NCBI RefSeq assembly: GCF_937890665.1
Contig: NZ_CALADU010000081.1
Span: forward strand, 1 to 10,460
DNA length: 10,460 nucleotides
DNA from: an uncultured Subdoligranulum sp.
GTDB taxonomy: Bacteria > Bacillota_A > Clostridia > Oscillospirales > Ruminococcaceae
Reading direction: 5' to 3'
Positions 1-5,536 of this stretch are shown here, piece by piece (within the stretch, counting starts at the first letter, position 1; each line of letters opens with the position of its first letter). A program made the translations under genes and the position numbers. The notes below the pieces were generated by a model that saw only the letters and a list, made by a program, of their open reading frames with translations, was not told the origin of the DNA and ran no database searches.

Positions 1-166
1 ACGCCGCCTTGATTGTTTCTATTTTATCCTATTTGGTCGATTTTGTACAGTAGAATTTTGCAAATTTGGCAGGATTCTGTAATTCCGCCAAATCTCAGGT
101 TTTCGCTTTGTGCATTTTTACCAGTTTATTTTCAACATCATTGTAGATTGACAACAAAACTTTGTT
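1..166. other. AT-rich intergenic stretch downstream of trmD
   Basis: This stretch is clearly more AT-rich than the coding DNA to its right. Both strands are interrupted by stops; on the minus strand the first ATG after trmD opens only a seven-codon frame. It holds a probable terminator hairpin (64-93) and nothing else I can support. In many Firmicutes rplS (ribosomal protein L19) follows trmD directly, but no L19 start is visible here. Confidence 0.6.
64..93 (-). terminator. Probable intrinsic terminator of the ylxM-trmD operon
   Basis: Inverted repeat with 13-base arms (64-76 and 81-93) and a 4-base loop. The outer seven pairs are perfect (ATTTGGC/GCCAAAT); the inner part has one G-U pair and one mismatch. 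It lies about 75 bases past the trmD stop. The T-run after it on the minus strand is weak (TTTGCAAAATT), so termination efficiency is uncertain. Confidence 0.4.
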
Positions 167-1396
167 TTATTGTGCCTCATACCGCAATTTTAATTCCTGA
201 CAATATACGGAAGCCGTCGCGTCTTCTGCCGGGTCATAAATTGCCTCTACCCCTACCGGTCGCCACCCCATACGACGATACAGCGCCAGTGCCCGGGTGT
301 TGGTATCCAGCACCGTCAGAGTGGGATGGGGATGTTCTGCCAACTTCTTGCGGGCAAAATCCAGCATCTTGGTACCGATGCCCCTTCCCTGCGCCGCTTC
401 TGTTACAAACAGATGGCTGATTTGGCCGGTTTTGTGGCACACCCCCACCATACCGTCGGCCACACCCTTGGTAAAATGCAGGTAGAAGGCCCAACCAGCT
501 TCTTTTTCTTTGCCGAGTTCTTCCCGGCAATGTTCCGGCGTGAGGGTATCCAGATACAGCGGCGTACAGACCGCTTCACAGACGGCATATCGTCCCTCGG
601 CAAACAGGTTGGCCGCTGCCGCCCAGTGTTCCTCCGTCTTGACCAACCGCATATTTTCGCCCCGTTTCCATTTGGGCAATTCCGTCATGGGGTGGGTGTC
701 GCACCATCGCTCATACAAATCGGGGCGGCGCAAGCGGGTCCGGGTGCGGCTTTGGGCACCACGCCAAGCATCGATTTTTTGGTGGTCCCCGGTCAGCAGC
801 CCCGAGGGGACCGCCCGCCCCTCCCACACTTCGGGGCGGGTATACTGGGGGTATTCCAACAGACCGTCCCAGTAGCTCTCGTCCTGATAGCCTTTTTCCT
901 CGGCCAATACACCGGGTTGCAGCCGCAGCACGCTGTCCGCCACCACCAGACTGGCCAATTCACCGCCGGTCAGCACATAGTCCCCGATGGAGATTTCTTC
1001 ATCCCCAAAGGCATCAATCACCCGTTGGTCGATGCCCTCATAGTGGCCGCAAACCAGCGTGACAGCGTCATATTGGGCCAACTGTTTGGCGGTTTCCTCA
1101 TTGTAAGGCTGCCCGGCCGCCGTCAAAAAGACCACATGCGGCTTTTCCCTTCCCTGTTCAGCGCACTGACGCTGCACCGCCCGCAGGCAGTCCGCGATGG
1201 GTTGGGCATACAACACCATGCCGCAGCCGCCGCCATAGGGATAGTCATCGGTCTGTTTTTGCTTGTTGGTGGTGTAGTCCCGAATCTGGTGGCAATGGGC
1301 TTCAAACAGATTTTTGGCGCGAGCACGCCCCAAGATGCTGGCAGAGAGAAAGCTGTCGCACAGTTCAGGAAAAAGCGTCACAATATCAATGCGCAT
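167..1396 (-). CDS. trmD: TrmD tRNA (guanine37-N1)-methyltransferase fused to a C-terminal GNAT acetyltransferase
   Basis: The first ~235 of 409 residues are TrmD, the SPOUT-class enzyme that uses S-adenosylmethionine to make m1G37 in tRNAs and so prevents +1 frameshifting. Visible motifs are YPYGGGCGM (53-60), the knot segments CGHYEGID (116-123) and SIGDYVLTGGEL (136-147), R158 (aligning with H. influenzae R154), and YPQYTRPEV (182-190). The position aligning with catalytic Asp169 is Glu173. TrmD is normally 230-255 residues. Here a linker (about 236-248) leads into a GNAT domain, about 249-409, with the acetyl-CoA loop motif QGRGIG (336-341) and the late motif NTRALALYRRMGW (366-378). Acceptor unknown. 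The start has AAGGAG six bases upstream, inside the rimM end; the gap to rimM is three bases, so translation is probably coupled. Both domains lie in one uninterrupted frame. Confidence 0.93.
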   Translation of the reverse strand: MRIDIVTLFPELCDSFLSASILGRARAKNLFEAHCHQIRDYTTNKQKQTDDYPYGGGCGMVLYAQPIADCLRAVQRQCAEQGREKPHVVFLTAAGQPYNEETAKQLAQYDAVTLVCGHYEGIDQRVIDAFGDEEISIGDYVLTGGELASLVVADSVLRLQPGVLAEEKGYQDESYWDGLLEYPQYTRPEVWEGRAVPSGLLTGDHQKIDAWRGAQSRTRTRLRRPDLYERWCDTHPMTELPKWKRGENMRLVKTEEHWAAAANLFAEGRYAVCEAVCTPLYLDTLTPEHCREELGKEKEAGWAFYLHFTKGVADGMVGVCHKTGQISHLFVTEAAQGRGIGTKMLDFARKKLAEHPHPTLTVLDTNTRALALYRRMGWRPVGVEAIYDPAEDATASVYCQELKLRYEAQ

Positions 1397-1399
1397 GGC

Positions 1400-1930
1400 T
1401 TACTCCTTGTCGCCGTTGACGGCCTCGGTAAACATACCGTCGATGGGCGTGACCGTGATGGTACGGGTATCCAGATCAATGGACTGCACAAATTCCGGGA
1501 CTGCCGGCAGCATATGCGTGTTCCCTGCCTCGTCGGTGACCGTGTAAATATCCTGTGCCGCCGGACGATCCACCGCGGTCAAAGTACCATATTCCCGACC
1601 GGTGTGGGCATCCACCACACGGCAGCCCAGCAAATCATCAATAAAGTACCGGCCTTTGGGCAGGCGGGCGTCCGCTTTGGCAAAATAATAGGTACGCCCC
1701 ACTTGCGCCCGGGCCGCATCCATATCTTCTACGCCGTCCAAACGCAGCAAAATCATATTGCCCTGCGCCCGTACACCGCGTACTGCACATTCCCCGGTGC
1801 CGTCTGCGTGGGCAAACAGCCGCTTAAATTTGGACAAAAAAGCCGCGCCGTCACATAGGGGCAACGCTTTCATCTCTCCCCGCACCCCATGGGTGGAGAC
1901 AATCTTGCAGGCAGGCAGATAGTTTTGCAT
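1400..1930 (-). CDS. rimM: Ribosome maturation factor RimM
   Basis: RimM binds ribosomal protein S19 and assists maturation of the 30S head. The 176-residue product has the usual size and two-domain layout. The N-terminal RimM domain carries HGVRGEMKA (14-22). The C-terminal PRC-barrel part runs from about YFIDDLLGCRVVD (95-107) through DIYTV (127-131) to LPAVPEFVQSIDL (141-153) and a final TITVTPIDGMF (157-167). I chose the ATG at 1928-1930 because GGAAGG precedes it and homology begins there; the frame stays open further upstream to 2083, but that part overlaps a terminator and khpA and has no RimM similarity. It is cotranscribed with trmD, three bases downstream. The terminator at 1985-2019 lies just upstream, so expression depends on read-through or an unseen promoter. 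Confidence 0.95.
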   Translation of the reverse strand: MQNYLPACKIVSTHGVRGEMKALPLCDGAAFLSKFKRLFAHADGTGECAVRGVRAQGNMILLRLDGVEDMDAARAQVGRTYYFAKADARLPKGRYFIDDLLGCRVVDAHTGREYGTLTAVDRPAAQDIYTVTDEAGNTHMLPAVPEFVQSIDLDTRTITVTPIDGMFTEAVNGDKE

Positions 1931-1984
1931 CGTCGTTTCCTTCCGTTCCCGTAAATATTCCGGCCAACTGCCGGGTAAGCATAC

Positions 1985-2019
1985 AAAAAAGCACTCTGCC
2001 AAAATGGCAAAGTGCTTTT
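1985..2019 (-). terminator. Intrinsic terminator between khpA and rimM, inside the operon
   Basis: Twelve-base arms (1990-2001 and 2005-2016) around a 3-base loop, extended by A-T pairs, with six T's following on the minus strand. As minus-strand RNA all pairs form, one being G-U; as plus-strand RNA that pair would be a C-A mismatch. The structure is therefore built for minus-strand transcription. It begins right at the khpA stop and ends about 55 bases before rimM, so it should reduce transcription into rimM-trmD. Confidence 0.8.
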
Positions 2020-2024
2020 GGCTT

Positions 2025-2258
2025 TTAGTCGATCTCCACGATGACTTTTTCACCCTGACGGACCGCAGCGGCACGCATGACAACGCGAATCGCCTTGGCG
2101 ATGCGTCCCTGCTTGCCGATGACCCGGCCCATATCGGCCTCGGCCACTTTCAGGTGATAGACAACGGTGCCGTCCTCACGCATGGGGTCAACAGTCACCT
2201 GCACGGCCTCCTTGTCTTCGACAAGGCCGCGGGCAACGGCTACTAAGAGTTCCTGCAT
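2025..2258 (-). CDS. khpA: KH-domain RNA-binding protein KhpA (YlqC family)
   Basis: This 77-residue protein is a single KH domain with the RNA-contacting loop GKQG at 48-51, within RVIGKQGRIAKAIR. The family usually has 75-80 residues. KhpA binds RNA, often together with KhpB (EloR/Jag), and in streptococci influences cell division and elongation; in other Firmicutes its targets are less clear. The gene sits 37 bases after rpsP in the conserved rpsP-khpA-rimM-trmD order. A GGGAGG sequence is about nine bases upstream of the ATG. The next element downstream is a strong intrinsic terminator that starts at the stop codon. Confidence 0.93.
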   Translation of the reverse strand: MQELLVAVARGLVEDKEAVQVTVDPMREDGTVVYHLKVAEADMGRVIGKQGRIAKAIRVVMRAAAVRQGEKVIVEID

Positions 2259-2295
2259 GTGGCGTTCCCTCCCTTAAAATCAGTGAAACAGCAGA

Positions 2296-2535
2296 TTACA
2301 GAACGGCAGCCTTCTTCAGCAGCTCACGAACGGTATCGGTGGGCTGAGCGCCATTGGCCAACCACTGCTTAGCCTTGTCGGCATCGATGCTGACAACGCT
2401 GGGCTCCTTGGTGGGATCGTAGTAGCCGATCTCCTCGATGAAGCGGCCATCACGGGCAAAACGGCTGTCAGCGACAACCACACGGTAGAAAGGAGCCTTC
2501 TTGGCGCCCATACGGCGCAGACGAATCTTAACCAT
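2296..2535 (-). CDS. rpsP: 30S ribosomal protein S16
   Basis: The 79-residue product is S16, a primary-binding protein of the 30S body that stabilises 16S rRNA folding. It opens with the family signature [20 protein letters not shown] (1-20), followed by [19 protein letters not shown] (23-41), and ends in a Lys/Ala-rich helix. Length is normal for Firmicutes. The frame is open for five more codons upstream, but the ATG at 2533-2535 is the true start: homology begins there and GGAGGA stands seven bases before it. It follows ffh after about 100 bases containing a long inverted repeat (2560-2607), and precedes khpA. Confidence 0.97.
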   Translation of the reverse strand: MVKIRLRRMGAKKAPFYRVVVADSRFARDGRFIEEIGYYDPTKEPSVVSIDADKAKQWLANGAQPTDTVRELLKKAAVL

Positions 2536-2559
2536 TGTAAATTCCTCCAAATAGTTGTT

Positions 2560-2607
2560 TACGGCCCTTGTGGGGCGAATTTTATATTGTACATCCCGTG
2601 GGCCGTA
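2560..2607 (-). promoter_or_regulatory. Inverted repeat in the leader of rpsP
   Basis: Perfect 8-base arms, TACGGCCC (2560-2567) and GGGCCGTA (2600-2607), are separated by 32 AT-rich bases in the ffh-rpsP spacer. No T-run follows on the minus strand, so it does not look like a terminator. It ends about 25 bases before the rpsP start. A role in mRNA processing or in S16 regulation is only a guess. Confidence 0.35.
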
Positions 2608-2636
2608 TAGCCGTGCGGGTCATACCAAAGTGTTTT

Positions 2637-3992
2637 TTAGCGGCCAAATCCTTTGAAACCGCCCATGCCGCCCAGATTACCCAAACTGCGCATAAAGCCT
2701 TTGGGATTGCGGCGCATCTTTTTCATTACCTTCTGCATCATCTCGTACTGACGCAGCAGCTTGTTCACATCTTCCACCGTCTGTCCGGACCCTGCCGCAA
2801 TGCGACGCTTCCGTTTGGGATTGATGATCTCGGGCTTTGCCCGCTCTGCCGGTGTCATGGAATAGATGATCGCCTCAATATGGGGCAGCATTTTTTCGTC
2901 CAACGCGTCGGAATCGATTTGGTTTCCGCCGGGCATCATGGCCAACAGCGCCGACGCACCACCCATCTTCTTCACCTGCTGGAACTGGGCCAACAGGTCG
3001 TTCATGTCGAACTTATTTTCCATCATCCGCCGGGCAGCGGCTTCGGCTTCCTTATCGTTCTGGACGCTCTGCGCCTTTTCAATCAGGGAAAGCACATCTC
3101 CCATGCCGAGGATGCGGCTGGACATCCGAGAGGGATAGAAAGGTTCCAGATCTTCCAGCTTTTCGCCGGTACCCTGAAAATAGATAGGTTTACCGGTAAC
3201 TGCCAGCACCGAGAGCGCTGCACCGCCACGGGTATCACCGTCGGTCTTGGTCAGCACCACGCCGGTAATACCAATCTTCTCGTTGAAGGTTTTGGCCACG
3301 TTGACAGCTTCCTGACCAGCCATGGCGTCCACGACCAGCAGGGTTTCGTCCACCTCAACAGCTTCTTTGATGCGAACCAGCTCGTCCATCAGCGCATCGT
3401 CGATCTGCAAACGGCCGGCGGTATCGAGAATCACGATATCGTTGCCGTGGTCCCGGGCATGAGCCATCGCCTTCTGGGCGATGATCTCAGGCTTTTCGGT
3501 CCCCATGGTAAAGACGGGCACGCCCGCTTGTTCCCCCACGATCTGCAACTGCTGGATGGCCGCAGGACGGTAAACGTCGCAGGCAACCAACAGCGGTCGG
3601 CGGCCCTGACTGCGGTAAAACTTGCCCAGCTTAGCGGCATGGGTGGTTTTACCATTACCTTGCAGACCACACATCATCAGGACCGTCTGGCCCTTGTTCT
3701 TGATGCGCAGGTACTGGGGCTCGTCGCCCCCCATCAGCTTGGTAAGTTCCTCGTTGACGATCTTGACGACCTGCTGGGCGGGAGTCAAGCTTTCCATGAC
3801 TTCCTGCCCCATGGCACGTTCCGAAACCTGTGCGCAGAAATCTTTGGCAACTTTGTAGTTAACGTCCGCTTCCAGCAGCGCCATCCGCACTTCGCGCATG
3901 GCCGCCTTGATGTCGGCCTCGTTCAGTTTGCCTTTGCCGCGCAGCTTTTTGAATACGCCGTTGAGGCGCTCTGTCAATGATTCAAAGGCCAT
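2637..3992 (-). CDS. ffh: Signal recognition particle protein Ffh (SRP54)
   Basis: Ffh is the GTPase of the bacterial signal recognition particle; with SRP RNA it binds signal sequences of nascent membrane proteins and delivers ribosomes to FtsY. The 451 residues match the family length. The N domain is 1-~88. The G domain carries the P-loop GLQGNGKTT (109-117, Asn where most have Ser), ACDVYRPAA (137-145), DTAGR (190-194), TKTDGDTRGG (248-257) and a GTG closing loop. The Met-rich M domain, about 320-440, contains RRIAAGSG (396-403) for SRP RNA contact and ends in a Gly/Phe/Met-rich tail. AGGAGG lies six bases before the ATG. The start overlaps the end of ylxM by 11 bases, which suggests translational coupling. 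Confidence 0.98.
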   Translation of the reverse strand: MAFESLTERLNGVFKKLRGKGKLNEADIKAAMREVRMALLEADVNYKVAKDFCAQVSERAMGQEVMESLTPAQQVVKIVNEELTKLMGGDEPQYLRIKNKGQTVLMMCGLQGNGKTTHAAKLGKFYRSQGRRPLLVACDVYRPAAIQQLQIVGEQAGVPVFTMGTEKPEIIAQKAMAHARDHGNDIVILDTAGRLQIDDALMDELVRIKEAVEVDETLLVVDAMAGQEAVNVAKTFNEKIGITGVVLTKTDGDTRGGAALSVLAVTGKPIYFQGTGEKLEDLEPFYPSRMSSRILGMGDVLSLIEKAQSVQNDKEAEAAARRMMENKFDMNDLLAQFQQVKKMGGASALLAMMPGGNQIDSDALDEKMLPHIEAIIYSMTPAERAKPEIINPKRKRRIAAGSGQTVEDVNKLLRQYEMMQKVMKKMRRNPKGFMRSLGNLGGMGGFKGFGR

Positions 3993-4380
3993 CGGGTTCC
4001 TCCTGCGTATCCAGCCGTTCCAAAATTTGCAGCATCTCGTCGGTATCGGTGCGAATCTGGGGCACCGGATTAAACAGCCCCGAGTTGCAGCACCGGATCT
4101 CCATAACCAGTTGGCGCAAGCGAGTTAGGTCTTGCTGCGTTGCCGTATGGCGCCGCGCATTGCCCAGCTTTGCTTCCAGCTCATCCAGTGCGGCCTCACC
4201 ATGTTTGATGGCATCCCGCACCCCCTGCCGAGTGATCCCGAAATTTTCGGCGATCTCGGCCAGAGAGAGATCTTCGTCATAGTATTCTGTCAGAACAAGG
4301 CGCTGTTTCTCGGTCAGTACCGGACCGTAGAAGTCCAGCAACACCGAGTAGGCCAGATTTTTTTGCGGTTTGCCCGCCAT
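3982..4380 (-). CDS. ylxM: YlxM (UPF0122) helix-turn-helix protein, SRP-associated
   Basis: This 132-residue protein belongs to the YlxM/UPF0122 family, which resembles sigma-factor region 4. The N-terminal half has LTEKQRLVLTEYYDEDLSL (22-40) and a helix-turn-helix AEIAENFGITRQGVRDAI (41-58). The family is typically about 105-120 residues, so the C-terminal tail here (about 110-132, acidic) is somewhat long. In streptococci YlxM binds the SRP and affects its activity, in line with its constant position before ffh. It is the first gene after the promoter at 4444-4472, and it overlaps ffh by 11 bases. Its start has AGGAAGG ten bases upstream. In many Firmicutes ftsY precedes ylxM; here the next gene is divergent and unrelated. 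Confidence 0.9.
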   Translation of the reverse strand: MAGKPQKNLAYSVLLDFYGPVLTEKQRLVLTEYYDEDLSLAEIAENFGITRQGVRDAIKHGEAALDELEAKLGNARRHTATQQDLTRLRQLVMEIRCCNSGLFNPVPQIRTDTDEMLQILERLDTQEEPDGL

Positions 4381-4404
4381 CTGCCGCGCCCCTTCCTGTG
4401 TAAC

Positions 4405-4436
4405 CTGCCATGTAAAGTTTTTTTCTTTACAGGTAG
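4405..4436 (-). promoter_or_regulatory. Hairpin in the 5' leader of ylxM-ffh
   Basis: The minus-strand transcript from the predicted start (about 4437) begins almost directly with a stem of UGUAAAG/CUUUACA around an A-only 7-base loop. Two further C-G pairs form past one bulged U, and two more past one mismatch. No T-run follows, so it is not a terminator. A 5'-end hairpin could stabilise the mRNA; that function is inferred. Confidence 0.45.
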
Positions 4437-4443
4437 CTTATGC

Positions 4444-4472
4444 ATTATAACAGGGGCCAGCGGGAAAGTCAA
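4444..4472 (-). promoter_or_regulatory. Sigma-A promoter of the ylxM-ffh-rpsP-khpA(-rimM-trmD) operon
   Basis: On the minus strand there is TTGACT (4467-4472), exactly 17 bases, then TATAAT (4444-4449), with TG one base before the -10 hexamer. This gives a near-consensus -35 and an extended -10. The predicted transcript start is near 4437, leaving a leader of about 57 bases before ylxM. An A-run upstream of the -35 could act as an UP element. Confidence 0.85.
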
Positions 4473-4551
4473 GGGGATTTCGCCACTTTTTTACAGATTG
4501 CTTAGCGTGCTCTCGTCCCACAAAAAAATTCGAGATTCCTGTGCTTTCAGC

Positions 4552-4580
4552 GTGCAAAACAAGTCGCTTTATGCTATAAT
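4552..4580 (+). promoter_or_regulatory. Probable sigma-A promoter of the CysK-like/lipoprotein pair
   Basis: A perfect TATAAT at 4575-4580 is preceded by TG with one base between (extended -10). The hexamer 17 bases upstream, GTGCAA (4552-4557), is a poor -35, so the extended -10 probably carries recognition. The predicted start is near 4587, about 33 bases before the gene. The motif AGCGTGC occurs at 4504-4510 and again at 4549-4555, overlapping the -35. Confidence 0.7.
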
Positions 4581-4619
4581 AAAAAATACTCTGTCTGATT
4601 GAGAAAGGAGGTGCCCGCC

Positions 4620-5513
4620 ATGCCGATTTTAAAAAGTTACTATCAGGAAGTATACCGCTCCCCGGTGGTTCGGCTGGATGGTTATTCCGGCCGTCACAAC
4701 TTAAGTTCCAGCATTCTAGCCTATCTGGACTTCGGCGGCGCTACCGGTACCTCCAAGGACGGGCTGGCCGAAACCATGCTGGCCTTTGCCACCGAGCGCG
4801 GCACTTTGCAGCCCGGCATGCCGGTGGTGGAAGCTAGTTCCGGCAGTTTCGGTGCGGCGTTGGCCGTTAGCTGTGCCACCACCGGGCACCCCTGCATTTT
4901 GGTGGTTCCCAGCAGTCTGCCCATTGCACGGCGCAAACGTCTGCAAGATTTGGGCGCCAAAATCGTGGTTTGCAGCAGCGGCGGGCGCCGTGCTATGGAC
5001 CGTATTGCCGAAGAAACGGCACAGCGTTACGGCGGGTATTTTACCCATTATTTTTCCAACGATGACAACCCCGAGTATCACCGCCGGGTGACCGGTCCCC
5101 AGATTTTGAAAGCCGCCGGAGAATCCATCGATGCCATCGTCATTGGCGTAGGCAGCGGCGGCACCGTCACGGGGGTAGCCGAATACATCAAGGCGTGGAA
5201 CAGCATGATCCGCATTGTGGCGGTGGAACCTGCCGAATGCGCGGCAATCTCGGGCGGTTTTATCGGGCAGCACGGCATTGCGGGCATTGGCCCCGGCTTT
5301 GTGCCGGAAAACTACAACCCCTATGTGGTGGACACCGTATTGACGGTAACCACCGCCGACGCCGAGCGAGCCGCCCGAGAGGTTCTGTTCTTTGACGGAA
5401 TCCCCGCCTGCACCAGTGCCGGTGCCACACTGGCTGCCGCAGTTCAACTGATGGGCACCGGCAAAGCCAAACGGCCTTTGTGTGTATTTGCCGGACGCAA
5501 AATGTACGAATAA
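4620..5513 (+). CDS. Cysteine-synthase-family PLP enzyme with atypical substrate loop
   Basis: The 297-residue product has the fold-type II PLP architecture of CysK/CysM (normally about 300-310). K46 in GTSKDGLAE is the expected PLP lysine; VGSGGTVTGV (177-186) is the phosphate-binding loop; AVEP (201-204), GIGPGFVPENY (222-232) and the serine of TSAGA (265-269), which contacts the PLP ring, are also kept. Two expected features differ. The substrate-carboxylate loop, TSGNTG in CysK, is SSGSFG (73-78), losing the Asn. The usual C-terminal SGERY motif is replaced by FAGRKMYE at the extreme end. It may be an O-acetylserine sulfhydrylase paralogue, a beta-replacement enzyme with another substrate, or a cysteine desulfhydrase; I cannot decide. 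I chose the ATG with AAAGGAGG eight bases upstream rather than the in-frame TTG at 4599, which precedes that site. The lipoprotein follows after 23 bases. Confidence 0.85.
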   Translation: MPILKSYYQEVYRSPVVRLDGYSGRHNLSSSILAYLDFGGATGTSKDGLAETMLAFATERGTLQPGMPVVEASSGSFGAALAVSCATTGHPCILVVPSSLPIARRKRLQDLGAKIVVCSSGGRRAMDRIAEETAQRYGGYFTHYFSNDDNPEYHRRVTGPQILKAAGESIDAIVIGVGSGGTVTGVAEYIKAWNSMIRIVAVEPAECAAISGGFIGQHGIAGIGPGFVPENYNPYVVDTVLTVTTADAERAAREVLFFDGIPACTSAGATLAAAVQLMGTGKAKRPLCVFAGRKMYE

Positions 5514-5536
5514 CTGTTTTGGCAAGGAGGTTCGCC

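Noticed and set aside
148..176. TTGACA on the plus strand at 148-153 as a promoter
   Set aside because: The hexamer 17 bases downstream is TGTGCC, and transcription would run antisense into trmD.
326..1858. A 510-codon open frame on the plus strand opposite trmD and rimM
   Set aside because: It spans two well-supported minus-strand genes and the gap between them, has no recognisable domain, and is explained by codon bias.
1931..2083. N-terminal extension of rimM up to 2083
   Set aside because: It would translate through a terminator and part of khpA in another frame and has no RimM similarity; the ATG at 1930 has a good ribosome binding site.
2585..2605. TACAATATAAAAT on the minus strand in the ffh-rpsP spacer as an rpsP promoter
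   Set aside because: It resembles a -10 region, but no acceptable -35 or extended -10 is found at proper spacing.
2568..3980. A 470-codon open frame on the plus strand opposite ffh
   Set aside because: It mirrors ffh codon by codon, is rich in His/Leu/Gln as expected for an antisense frame in GC-biased DNA, shows no recognised domain, and has no ribosome binding site. ffh is certain.
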